A stretch of 64,000 bases of DNA. Source: Sipunculus nudus (Eukaryota > Annelida > Sipuncula > Golfingiida > Sipunculidae). Position numbers and translations under genes: made by a program. Positions within the stretch are counted from its first letter, which is position 1, and every line of letters starts with the position of its first letter. The DNA is taken from assembly GCA_026874595.1 (NCBI GenBank), contig CM049307.1:4921579-4985578 (forward strand). The letters run 5' to 3'. The notes beneath the pieces are model-generated. The model had not been told where the DNA came from. It ran no database searches and worked only from the letters and a program-made list of their open reading frames with translations. Shown here piece by piece: positions 1 to 12,154 of the stretch.

Positions 1-3000
1 GACTTCTGGTCAGTTTTGGTCAGGATGAGTAATGACTTCTGGTCAAAAGGACCAGACCATCATTCATTCCGTCCCAAACTGACCAGAAGTCATCACAAAT
101 CCTGACCAGAAGTCATTACTAATCCTGACTCAAACTGATGAGGTATCACTCATCCTGATCAGGAGGTAACACCCCACTACCAAAGTGACCATGAGGTATC
201 ACTCATTCCGTCCCAAACTGACCTGTAGTCACCACTAATCCTGACACAAACTGACCAGAAGTCATTACTCATCCTGACCCAAACTGACCAGAAGTCTTCA
301 CTAATCCTGACACAAACTGACCAGAAGTCATCAGGATCAGTGATGGATCAGGATGAGTGATACCTCATCAGTTTGGGTCAGGATTAGTGATGACTTCTGG
401 TCAGCTTGGGTCAGGATTAGTGGTGACTTCTGGTCAGTTTATGTCAGGATTGGTGATGTGTTCTGGTCAATTTGTGTCAAGATGAGTGATGACTTCTGGT
501 AAGTTTGTGTCAGGATTAGTGGTGACTTCTGGTAAGTTTATGTCAGGATTGGTGGTGACTTCTGGTCAATTTGTGTCAAGATGAGTGATGACTTCTGGTC
601 AGTTTGTGTCAGGATGAGTGATGACTTCTGATCAGTTTGGGTCAGGATTAGTTATAACTTCTTGTCAATTTGGGTCAGAATTAGGGTTACCTCATGGTCA
701 CTTAGGGTCAGGAGTGTTACCTCCTGATCAGGATGAGTGATACCTCCTCATCAGTTTGTGTCAGGATAAGTGATGACTTCATGTCAGTTTTGGTCAGTAT
801 GAGTGATACCTCATGGTCACTTTGGGACAGGAGTGTTACCTCCTGATCATGATGAGTGATACCTCATCAGTTTGGGTCAGGATTAGTGATGACTACTGGT
901 CAGTTTGGGTCAGGATTAGTGATGACTTCATGTCAGTTTTGGACGGAATGAGTGATACCTCATGGTCACTTTGGGTCAGGAGTGTTACCTCCTGATCAGG
1001 ATGAGTGATACCTCATCAGTTTGGGTCAGGATTAGTAATGACTTCTGGTCAGTTTGGGGCAGAATGAGTGATACCTAATGGTCCGTTTGTGTCAGGATTA
1101 GTGATGACTTCATGTCAGTTTGGGACGGAATGAGTGATACCTCATGGTCACTTTGGGTCAGGAGTTTTACCTCCTGATCATGATGAGTGATACCTCATCA
1201 GTTTGGGTCAGGATAAGTAATGACTTCTGGTCAGGATGAGTGATGACTTCTGGTTAGTTTGGGTCAGGATGAGTGATGACTTCTGGTCAGTTTGTGTCAG
1301 GATTAGTGAAGACTTCTGGTCAGTTTGGGTCAGGATTAGTAATGACTTCTGGTCAGTTTGTGTCAGGATTAGTGGTGACTACAGGTCAGTTTGGGACGGA
1401 ATGAGTGATACCTCATGGTCACTTTGGGACAGGAGTGTTACCTCCTGATCATGATGAGTGATACCTCATCAGTTTGAGTCAGGATAAGTAATGACTTCTG
1501 GTCAGGATGAGTGATGACTTCTGGTTAGTTTGGGTCAGGATTAGTAATGACTTCTGGTCAGTTTGGGGCAGAATGAGTGATACCTAATGGTCCGTTTGTG
1601 TCAGGATTAGTGATGACTTCATGTCAGTTTGGGACGGAATGAGTGATACCTCATGGTCACTTTGGGTCAGGAGTTTTACCTCCTGATCATGATGAGTGAT
1701 ACCTCATCAGTTTGGGTCAGGATAAGTAATGACTTCTGGTCAGGATGAGTGATGACTTCTGGTTAGTTTGGGTCAGGATGAGTGATGACTTCTGGTCAGT
1801 TTGTGTCAGGATTAGTGAAAACTTCTGTTCAGTTTGGGTCAGGATGAGTAATGACTTCTGGTCAGTTTGTGTCAGGATTAGTGGTGACTACAGGTCAGTT
1901 TGGGACGGAATGAGTGATACCTCATGGTCACTTTGGGACAGGAGTGTTACCTCCTGATCATGATGAGTGATACCTCATCAGTTTGAGTCAGGATTAGTAA
2001 TGACTTCTGGTCAGGATGAGTGATGACTTCTGGTCAGTTTGGGACGGAATGAATGATGACTTCTGGTCACTTTGTGTCAGGATTAGTGAAGACTTCTGGT
2101 CAGTTTGGGTCAGGATAAGTGATGACTTCTGGTCAGTTTGTGTCAGGATTTGTGAAGACTTCTGGTCAGTTTGGGTCAGGATGAGTAATGACTTCTGCTC
2201 AGTTTGTGGTAGGATAAGTGGTGACTACAGGTCAGTTTGGGACGGAATGAGTGATACCTCATGGTTACTTTTGGTCAGGAGCTTTACGTCCTGATCAGGA
2301 TGAGCGATACCTCATCAGTTTGGGTCAGGATTAGTGATGACTTCTGGTCAGCTTGGGTCAGGATTAGTGATACCTCATGGTCACTTTGGGTCAGGATTAG
2401 TGATGAATTCTTGTCAGGATGAGTGATGACTTCTGGTCAATTTGGGTCAGAATTAGGGTTACCTCATGGTCACTTAGGATCAGGAGTGTTACCTCCTGAT
2501 CAGGATGAGTGATACCTCCTCATCAGTTTGTGTCAGGATAAGTGATGACTTCATGTCAGTTTTGGTCAGTATGAGTGATACCTCATGGTCACTTTGGGAC
2601 AGGAGTGTTACCTCCTGATCATGATGAGTGATACCTCATCAGTTTGGGTCAGGATTAGTAATGAACTTTGGTTAGGATGAGTGATGACTGCTGGTCAGTT
2701 TGTGTCAGGATGAGTGATGACTTCTGGTAAGTTTGTGTCAGGATTAGTGATGACTACTGGTCAGTTTGGGTCAGGATTAGTGATGAACTTTGGTTAGGAT
2801 GAGGGATGACTGCTGGTCAGTTTGTGTCAGGATGAGTGATGACTTCTGATCAGTTTGGGTCAGAATAAGTGATGACTTCTGGTCAATTTGGGTCAGAATT
2901 AGGGTTACCTCATGGTCACTTAGGGTCAGGAGTGTTACCTCCTGATCAGGATGAGTGATACCTCCTCATCAGTTTGTGTCAGGATTAGTGGTGACTTCTG

Positions 3001-6000
3001 GTCAGTTTATGTCAGGATTGGTGATGTCTTCTGGTCAATTTGTGTCAAGATGAGTGATGACTTCTGGTCAGTTTGTGTCAGGATGAGTGATGACTTCTGA
3101 TCAGTTTTGGTCAGAATAAGTGATGACTTCTGGTCAATTTGGGTCAGAATTAGGGTTACCTCATGGTCACTTAGGGTCAGGAGTGTTACCTCCTGATCAG
3201 GATGAGTGATACCTCCTCATCAGTTTGTGTCAGGATAATTGATGACTTCATGTCAGTTTTGGTCAGTATGAGTGATACCTCTTGGTCACTTTGGGACAGG
3301 AGTGTTACCTCCTGATCAGGATGAGTGATACCTCCTCATCAGTTTGTGTCAGGATAAGTGATGACTTCATGTCAGTTTTGGTCAGTATGAGTGATACCTC
3401 ATGGTCACTTTGGGACAGGAGTGTTACCTCCTGATCATGATGAGTGATACCTCATCAGTTTGGGTCAGGATTAGTAATGAACTTTGGTTAGGATGAGTGA
3501 TGACTGCTGGTCAGTTTGTGTCAGGATGAGTGATGACTTCTGGTAAGTTTGTGTCAGGATTAGTGATGACTACTGGTCAGTTTGGGTCAGGATTAGTGAT
3601 GAACTTTGGTTAGGATGAGGGATGACTGCTGGTCAGTTTGTGTCAGGATGAGTGATGACTTCTGATCAGTTTGGGTCAGAATAAGTGATGACTTCTGGTC
3701 AATTTGGGTCAGAATTAGGGTTACCTCATGGTCACTTAGGGTCAGGAGTGTTACCTCCTGATCAGGATGAGTGATACCTCCTCATCAGTTTGTGTCAGGA
3801 TTAGTGGTGACTTCTGGTCAGTTTATGTCAGGATTGGTGATGTCTTCTGGTCAATTTGTGTCAAGATGAGTGATGACTTCTGGTCAGTTTGTGTCAGGAT
3901 GAGTGATGACTTCTGATCAGTTTTGGTCAGAATAAGTGATGACTTCTGGTCAATTTGGGTCAGAATTAGGGTTACCTCATGGTCACTTAGGGTCAGGAGT
4001 GTTACCTCCTGATCAGGATGAGTGATACCTCCTCATCAGTTTGTGTCAGGATAATTGATGACTTCATGTCAGTTTTGGTCAGTATGAGTGATACCTCTTG
4101 GTCACTTTGGGACAGGAGTGTTACCTCCTGATCATGATGAGTGATACCTCATCAGTTTGGGTCAGGATTAGTAATGAACTTTGGTTAGGATGAGTGATGA
4201 CTGCTGGTCAGTTTGTGTCAGGATTAGTGATGACTACTGGTCAGTTTGGGTCAGGATTAGTGATGACTTCATGTCAGTTTTGGACGGAATGAGTGATACC
4301 TCATGGTCACTTTGGGTCAGGAGTGTTACCTCCTGATCAGGATGAGTGATACCTCATCAGTTTGGGTCAGGATTAGTAATGAACTTTGGTTAGGATGAGT
4401 GATGACTGCTGGTCAGTTTGTGTCAGGATGAGTGATGACTTCTGGTCAGTTTGTGTCAGGATTAGTGAAAATTTCTGGTCAGTTTGGGTCAGGATGAGTA
4501 ATGACTTCTGGTCAGTTTGTGTCAGGATTAGTGGTGACTACAGGTCAGTTTGGGACGGAATGAGTGATACCTCATGGTCACTTTGGGACAGGAGTGTTAC
4601 CTCCTGATCATGATGAGTGATACCTCATCAGTTTGAGTCAGGATTAGTAATGACTTCTGGTCAGGATGAGTGATGACTTCTGGTCAGTTTGGGACGGAAT
4701 GAATGATGACTTCTGGTCACTTTGTGTCAGGATTAGTGAAGACTTCTGGTCAGTTTGGGTCAGGATAAGTGATGACTTCTGGTCAGTTTGTGTCAGGATT
4801 TGTGAAGACTTCTGGTCAGTTTGGGTCAGGATGAGTAATGACTTCTGCTCAGTTTGTGGTAGGATAAGTGGTGACTACAGGTCAGTTTGGGACGGAATGA
4901 GTGATACCTCATGGTTACTTTTGGTCAGGAGCTTTACGTCCTGATCAGGATGAGCGATACCTCATCAGTTTGGGTCAGGATTAGTGATGACTTCTGGTCA
5001 GCTTGGGTCAGGATTAGTGATACCTCATGGTCACTTTGGGTCAGGATTAGTGATGAATTCTTGTCAGGATGAGTGATGACTTCTGGTAAGTTTGTGTCAG
5101 GATTAGTGGTGACTTCTGTTCAGTTTATGTCAGGATTGGTGATGTGTTCTGGTCAATTTGTGTCAAGATGAGTGATGACTTCTGGTCAGTTTGTGTCAGG
5201 ATGAGTGATGACTTCTGATCAGTTTGGGTCAGAATTAGTGATGACTTCTGGTCAATTTGGGTCAGAATTAGGGTTACCTCATGGTCACTTAGGATCAGGA
5301 GTGTTACCTCCTGATCAGGATGAGTGATACCTCCTCATCAGTTTGTGTCAGGATAAGTGATGACTTCATGTCAGTTTTGGTCAGTATGAGTGATACCTCA
5401 TGGTCACTTTGGGACAGGAGTGTTACCTCCTGATCATGATGAGTGATACCTCATCAGTTTGGGTCAGGATTAGTAATGAACTTTGGTTAGGATGAGTGAT
5501 GACTGCTGGTCAGTTTGTGTCAGGATGAGTGATGACTTCTGGTAAGTTTGTGTCAGGATTAGTGATGACTACTGGTCAGTTTGGGTCAGGATTAGTGATG
5601 AACTTTGGTTAGGATGAGGGATGACTGCTGGTCAGGATGAGTGATGACTTCTGATCAGTTTGGGTCAGAATAAGTGATGACTTCTGGTCAATTTGGGTCA
5701 GAATTAGGGTTACCTCATGGTCACTTAGGGTCAGGAGTGTTACCTCCTGATCAGGATGAGTGATACCTCCTCATCAGTTTGTGTCAGGATTAGTGGTGAC
5801 TTCTGGTCAGTTTATGTCAGGATTGGTGATGTCTTCTGGTCAATTTGTGTCAAGATGAGTGATGACTTCTGGTCAGTTTGTGTCAGGATGAGTGATGACT
5901 TCTGATCAGTTTTGGTCAGAATAAGTGATGACTTCTGGTCAATTTGGGTCAGAATTAGGGTTACCTCATGGTCACTTAGGGTCAGGAGTGTTACCTCCTG

Positions 6001-6810
6001 ATCAGGATGAGTGATACCTCCTCATCAGTTTGTGTCAGGATAAGTGATGACTTCATGTCAGTTTTGGTCAGTATGAGTGATACCTCATGGTCACTTTGGG
6101 ACAGGAGTGTTACCTCCTGATCATGATGAGTGATACCTCATCAGTTTGGGTCAGGATTAGTAATGAACTTTGGTTAGGATGAGTGATGACTGCTGGTCAG
6201 TTTGTGTCAGGATTAGTGATGACTACTGGTCAGTTTGGGTCAGGATTAGTGATGACTTCATGTCAGTTTTGGAGGGAATGAGTGATACCTCATGGTCACT
6301 TTGGGTCAGGAGTGTTACCTCCTGATCAGGATGAGTGATACCTTATCAGTTTGGGTCAGGATTAGTGATGACTACTGGTCAGGATGAGTGATGTCTTCTG
6401 GTCAGTTTGTGTCAGGATGAGTGATGACTTCTGGTCAGTTTGTGTAAGGATTAGTGATGAATTCTGGTCAGTTTGTGTCAGGATAAGTGATGAACACTGG
6501 TCAGGATGAGTGATGACTTTTGGTCAGTTTGGGTCAGAATTAATGATGACTTCTGGTCAGATTGGGTCAGGATTAGTGATAACTTCTGGTCAGTTTGGGT
6601 CAGGATTAGTGAAAACTTCTTGTCAGTTTGGGGCAGAATGAGTGATACCTAATGGTCACTTTGGGTCAGGAGTGTTACCTCCTGATCAGGATGAGTGATA
6701 CCTCCTCATCAGATTGGGTCAGGATGAGTGATGACTTCTGGTCAGTTTTGGTCGGGATGAGTGATGACTTCTGGTCAGTTTGGGTCCGGATTTGTGATGT
6801 CTCCTGGTTA
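1..6810 (+). repeat. Large ~33-bp minisatellite with higher-order structure
   Basis: Nearly 7 kb of tandem units built on GTCAGTTTGGGTCAGGATTA followed by GTGATGACTTCTG (33 bp, 11 codons). Variant units contain GATACCTCATGGTCACTTTG or GTTACCTCCTGATCAGGATG. By length there are about 200 units. Higher-order copies are obvious: 2016-2294 and 4666-4944 encode identical 92-residue translations (offset 2650), and 1236-1448 and 1745-1957 are near copies (offset 509). The GAACTTTGGTTAGGATGAG variant recurs at about 2662, 2788, 3478, 3601, 4167, 4380, 5477, 5599 and 6165. Open frames with SVWVRISDDFW repeats are by-products of the 33-bp period. The left end lies outside the window. Confidence 0.96.
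48..333 (-). repeat. Inverted block inside the 33-bp array
   Basis: From about 48 to 333 the repeat runs on the opposite strand (TGACCAGAAGTCATCAC, CATTCCGTCCCAAACTGACC), while the units before 48 and after 333 are in forward orientation. The left junction reads CTGGTC-AAAAG-GACCAG, a small perfect inverted repeat. The right junction is near GTCATCAGGATCAGTGATGG. This is a local inversion or inverted duplication of roughly nine units. Confidence 0.85.
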
Positions 6811-8910
6811 TTGTAGGTAATGGTTGTGTATGATCATTTCTTGGTTTATTCACAGCTCTGGAAATATGTGTATGTGGTCTGAGTGAAATGTTCTTTTTTG
6901 GGCATTTTTAGCGAACCTGTGAGCTTATGCGATGGTGTCGTGTCGTCCGTCGGCCGTCGTCTGTACGTTAACCCATACTATCTTGAAAACGGCAAGAGTT
7001 AGCATCACAAAATTTTATGCAAAAAATTAGTCATCTAAAAAACTCTTTCGGATTTCGCTTATTTTTTTGGCTAACTGCATTTTCCTAGATTTTATAGGGA
7101 AAAGGTAAAAAAGCTTTAAAAATCTTCTTCACCGAAACTGTGCAGCCAAATTGTCCAATATTTCACAGAAATGATTCCTGGAACAATCTCTCTCAAGTTT
7201 GTTCGAATGGTTTAAGTTCGGTGATTTCTGGCCGTGTTACAGGAAGTTGAACTTAGTCATCTATCCATAAAAAGCATACTAAAATTACAATCTCAGAAAC
7301 GGCTGGAGCTATCATCACCAAATTTTATGCCAATGTTGGTCACATGAGTCATATCTGAAATTGAGGTATCGGTGGCGCCACCTGCATCATCCTTTTTTGT
7401 ATGGGGGTCATCAATGCCTGTATCATACTGACGGCTACAAAAAAATTCTTCTCTGAAACCATTTGGCCAAATTGTTTAATATCGCACAGAAATGATCCTA
7501 GGGTAGTGCTTTCTGAAGTTTGTTCAAATGGTCTCAGTTCAGTGACTTTTGGCTGAGTTATGGGAGGCTGAATTTAGTCATATGCCATTATTTCTCATTC
7601 ACAAGACAGGTGTCGCCACCTACAATAACTTGTGCACAGTGTATGTGCCGGCTTATTTCTACAGAGGAATTTGATATATCAGCCTGAAATTAGACATATT
7701 TATACATATCGAATAGCTTTGTCGTATACAAGACTGGTGGTGCCACCTACAATAATTTTTGCACAGTGTGTGTCCCTGCTTATTTCTCAGGAGGGGTTTG
7801 ATATATCAGTCTGAAATTGGGGCATATGTTTATATCTCTTATAACTTCGTTGTATACAAGACTGGTGGTGCCAGCTACAATCATTTTTGTGTTTGTGCAC
7901 CCATGCCAGAATTTCAGCAGTGATGTTTGTGTAATTGTATCCGCCAAAACAGTTTTGCGGATACTGTTTTCAGCCCCCCACCGCCACCACTGCCCTGGTG
8001 TAGGTTTCCAGAGATATCCTCCGTAACCGCTGGGCGGAATTTTACGAAACCTGGAATTATGTTCGGGTCCTATGTGAACTGCTGGGCCCTGATTTTGTTT
8101 TGACCTCTGACCTTTTGCGTTCTGTTTCCATCTGTGCGTCTGGGTTCACAAATAAACCCCCATATCTCTGGACTCATTTGACCGAGAGGGCTGAAATTTT
8201 GCACATTTATACATCTCGGATAGGTTTTCGATTTTTGTGACAGGTGGCGCCCCCTACCTCCCTGTTTACGCTCCAGACATTCATGCTAATATCTCAGGAC
8301 TGGTTTGATGGATCAGCCTGAAATTTTGCATATGTATAGGTCTAACATAGCCCTTTAACATATCCAAAACTGTTGGTGCCAACTGCAACCGTTTTTGCAC
8401 AGCGTCCATCTTTATCTGCCTTTGGATAAAATCATGCATATCTCTGCAGTGGTTGGACATATTCCCTGAAATTTTGCACGTTTATACATCTTGGATAGAT
8501 TTTTCGTTGATATGACAGGTGGCGCCACCTACCTAGGCGTTTGCAGTGCAGACATCCATGCTGATATCTCGGGACTTGTTTGACTGATTAGGCTGAAATT
8601 TTACATGTTTATTCATCTTGTATAGTTTTCCATTTTTGTGACAGGTGGCGCCACCTACCTCCCCGTTTATGCTCCAGACAACCATGCTAATATCTCAGGA
8701 CTGGTTTGACATATCAGCCTGAAATTTTGCCTAGGTATTGGTGTAACATAGCCCTTTATTATATCCAAAACTGGTGGCCCCATCTGCAACTGTTTTTGCA
8801 CAGCGTCCATCTGTTTGTCTGCCATGGGATAAAATCATGCATATCTCTGCAGTGGTTGGACTTATTCACATGAAATTTTGCACATGTATACATCTTGGAC
8901 AGATTATTTT

Positions 8911-9281
8911 GGTCGAAAGGAGAATCACATTTAAAGTCCTCACACAGGTGTATAAAGCGCTGAATGATAGCCTGTATCCACTGTATTTGCGCCAACTGTT
9001 TGTGGAATATTCTCCCCACAGGTCTCTTCGTTCTTCTGATGCTCACAGGATAGTCTGTGTACCTCGCTCCCATAATGTATATGGTGACAGACAATTTTCC
9101 AAGTACGCTGCCACCGCATGGAATTCTTTACCAGACTCTGTTAGAGTGGGTACACATATTGAATCATTTAAGCGTGCTCTCAAGACATGCTTATTTTCTT
9201 AACCCTTTGTATCAGCGCATAGAAATGTATATTATATTTGCGCTTTATAAATGAACTCTATCATATCATATCATATCATAT
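8911..9281 (+). mobile_element. 5'-truncated non-LTR retrotransposon (LINE 3' end)
   Basis: A LINE 3' end inserted into the family D copy. The family D sequence TACATCTTGGACAGATT stops and resumes with GACAGGTGGCGCCACC after the insert. It contains the last ~97 codons of a reverse transcriptase ORF, a short 3' UTR (GCGCTTTATAAATGAACT) and a TATCA/ATCAT-type simple repeat tail at 9259-9281. A short tail of this sort with a GCGC.TATAAA-like lead is usual for CR1/L2-type LINEs. Truncation at the 5' side is normal for target-primed reverse transcription. Confidence 0.82.
8912..9202 (+). pseudogene. C-terminal fragment of LINE reverse transcriptase ORF2
   Basis: The frame reads VERRITFKVLTQVYKALNDS, then LYPLYLRQLF, RSLRSSD, GDRQFSKYAATAWNSLPDSV and FKRALKTCLFS-stop at 9202. 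The order RI.FK.L..VYK.L ... LRS ... GDR.F...A...WNSLP ... F...LKT.LF is the conserved tail of CR1/Jockey/L2-like ORF2 proteins, downstream of the catalytic domain. The endonuclease and the RT catalytic motifs are missing. The ATG at 8774 lies in family D sequence and is not a real start. Confidence 0.85.
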
Positions 9282-10180
9282 GACAGGTGGCGCCACCTAC
9301 CTATGCATTTGGACTGCACACATCAATATCTCCGGACTGGTTTCACGTATCTTCCTGAAATTTGCATGTGTATAGATCACACATAGCTCTTTATCATACG
9401 CAAAACTGGTGGCACCACCTGTCTGCCATGGGATAAAATCACTCATATCTCGGCAGTGGTTTGACATATCCGCCTAAAATTTTGCATGTGTATAGATCTC
9501 ACATAGCTCTTTATCATATGCAAAACTGGTGGCGCCACCTGCAACCATTTTTGCACAGCGTCCATCTGTTAGTCTGCCGTGGGATAAAATCACTCATATC
9601 TTGGCAGTGGTTTGACATATCTGCCTTAAAAATTGCAGGTTTATACATCTTTTGACAGCTTTTTTTATTTTATGACAGGTTGCGCTACCTACATTCCAAT
9701 TTACGCTGCAGACATCCAAGCTCATATCTCGAGAACCTTTTGACTGATTGGGCAAAAATTTTGCATGTGTATAGATCTCACATAGCTCTTAATCATACAC
9801 AAAATTGGTGGCTCCACCTGCCACCATTTTTGTACAAGTCCTTCTGTTTGTCTGCTGTGGGATAAAATCACTCATATACATGTATTAGTTTGACTTATCT
9901 GCCTAAAATTTTGCAAATGAATACAACTTGGACAGCTTTCTTGATTTTGTGGTAGGTGGTGAAACCTACATACACATTTTGGCTGCAGACATCCATGCGA
10001 ATATGCAACACACCTCACTCTATTTCCCCTTGACATTCAATCTATTCCTCACTTCACCCGTTCCACTGTTTTTGGCGGATATGCGTAGTCACCTGTCGAA
10101 TACCCGCATTCTACTTGTTTCTTATATTCAAAATGTTTAGTAATTGCATTGTTCATATACATGAAAAGTAATGGTCCAGC

Positions 10181-11230
10181 ATAGGCCTTGTTTTCTTCTT
10201 CATAAAATGGTACATTTAAATTTCATCAGAAGGTATATGTGCAAATGATGAATGCAGGATAAATACACTATCAGTTCTTTTTCAATGATGAAGATAGAGG
10301 TATAACTGTATCAAATACACAAATGTACATTTGAATAGTTTTATTGTTATTTATATAATATTATGATGATTTCTTACATACAGCTAATGCCACCACATGA
10401 TTTCATGTTAGTGTTATATATTCAACAAAATGCATCACTCAAAATGTAATGGCAATGTTGTATGAAATCTCTTTGACAATATACATCCCATAAATTAAAA
10501 CTGTTTTTATATCATGAGAACTGGACAATGATACTCATAATATAAAACTGGTCTTTGAAAATAGAAAATTGGTATATTTTTTATAACACTGAAAACTGGA
10601 CCAAGCATTTCTGTTGAATTTATGGACCACAGGACTCAAGTACAAAGACCTGAATGATATAAACTGCTAAAGATAATACTTTCTACATTAAGCTGACCAG
10701 AAATCTACTGAAATAATATCAAACATTTCACATTTTCTGAAATTTAGTTTGTAACAGCTTTGGCTATTATTCTTGGCAGTCTGGCTTGATAGGTGTTATA
10801 CATATACCGTAACCTGCATGTTGTGCGCCCTGCCAAGGTAAAAGGTTGTAAAACCACAGTCAGCAAAGCTAGTTTCTAAATCCATACAGCAAATGCACAC
10901 AATTCAATAGCTAAGACATGAGTATCTTACATAAATGTATCAAGCTATGGTCTATGGAGATTTTGAGTGAAAGAAGCAGTAAAAACAAAGGTGATGGCAC
11001 ATAACAACACATGCTTTTGTATGTACAGGAGTAACATTTCTCCCTCATATGCTTCATATACATACAGCAAACACTGAAGCTACTCACTCACTCCTTAATA
11101 CAGCACCTAGAGGTCAACATGTTCAAGAAGTAAAAGAAACGGCATTAAGCTTAAACCCCATGGGTTGGTGAATGTGTACATGCATAAAAAAAATATCAAA
11201 ATCAATGTATGTACCCATGACACATGACCT
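10181..11230. other. Unique AT-rich intergenic stretch
   Basis: AT-rich sequence with no supported gene, RNA or repeat. Short open frames lack codon structure or known motifs. Confidence 0.5.
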
Positions 11231-11399
11231 GGCTGTGGCGATCTGGTAGGCTTTCCCCAGTAAAGACACTTAACTGTTGTTACTTTTCTGGGAATCCCTC
11301 TGTTCATGCACACCTTGTGTACAAAAAGCTCCATTTGGTGGAGTACAGGATTCAAAGCTGGGAGATCATGAGTTCAGTGAGCGCTCTGCAGGCTTAGTG

Positions 11400-12150
11400 G
11401 GCAGGTCATGCCCAACGGCTGTGGTTCATTCACAAATGAGTGCAGATTTTGGGGGTTCCTTGGTGGTATCCATCAGACTTTTGACAAGTCAGGATGGTGT
11501 CACCAAAGTGTGGTGACCTCTGACCTCATTAAATATGCATGGATTTTGTTGGAAATAAAACTTATGTGTGATATTATATTGATAAATACATGTATTTCTA
11601 TTGAGTTTTATCAAAATCCATTACATTCCTTGTATGTTATTGCGGCTACACCACAAAGTAGCCTGGTGACCTCTCACCTCATTAATTATGCATGAATTTG
11701 ACTAAGAATTTAACTGAGGTGAGAGCCTTTATTGGTAAATATGTATAATGGGTTTACTGAAAATTCACAGGTTTTTTGGTAAGTCACCATGGTGCCTCTA
11801 AAGTGTGGTGACCTCTGACCTCATTAAATATGCGAGGATTTTGCTGGAAATCATACTGAGGCCAGATATTTTATCGATTAACATTTCTTTTGAGTTCCCA
11901 GAAATGAGTTCCCTCATAAAATCCCTCATATTCCTCGTAAGTTATCGCTCAACACCACAAAGTAGCTTAGTGACCTCTGACCATATAAAATGTGTGGATT
12001 TTGCCCATAACCAAACGTGGGTGAGATAATCTATTGGTAGGTAGTTATGGCGAGTTTCCATGGGAAGTTATTGTAGCGACACTAAAAGTTAACAGACGGA
12101 AGGACAGACAGTAGGTTTACCATAATACGTCCCATCATAGACAGGTAAAT
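11400..12150 (+). repeat. Family C: ~300-bp tandem module repeat
   Basis: Two copies of a ~293-308-bp module, each with two half-modules. AAAGTGTGGTGACCTCTGAC followed by CTCATTAAATATGC occurs at about 11504 and 11797, and CACCACAAAGTAGC with GTGACCTCT occurs at about 11648 and 11953. The end reads TAACAGACGGAAGGACAGAC near 12090. The ACAGACGG-type end and TGACCTC tracts are similar in style to families A and B, but the sequence is distinct. Confidence 0.72.
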
Positions 12151-12154
12151 AATA

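Larger units (their letters stand above)
6893..10180 (+). repeat. Family D modular interspersed repeat, copy 1
   Basis: It starts with a conserved end, TTTTTAGCGAACCTGTGAGC followed by TTATGCGATGG, then a run of GTCCGTCGGCCGTCGTC and modules of 120-280 bp containing AAACTGGTGGCGCCACCTGC or GACAGGTGGCGCCACCTACC with TATCTC.GGACTGGTTTGA and CCTGAAATTTTGCA. The other end (TTCAAAATGTTTAGTAATTG, then CATGAAAAGTAATGGTCCAG at 10128-10178) is also present in inverted form at about 35800-35870. The opposite orientation of copy 2, with both ends shared, is the evidence for a discrete mobile unit. No transposase or coding sequence is seen except the inserted LINE remnant, so the class is unknown. Confidence 0.8.

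Noticed and set aside
813-4944. Plus-strand SVWVRISDDFW frames as proteins
   Set aside because: The 33-bp period gives open 11-codon repeats. They end wherever a variant unit carries a stop, and no gene features surround them.
1-6810. CRISPR-like array
   Set aside because: There are no unique spacers. Units are contiguous diverged copies in a eukaryotic context.
8774-9202. 142-residue intact plus-strand protein
   Set aside because: The first ~46 residues are family D repeat sequence; only the part after 8912 is LINE ORF2, so the ATG is accidental.
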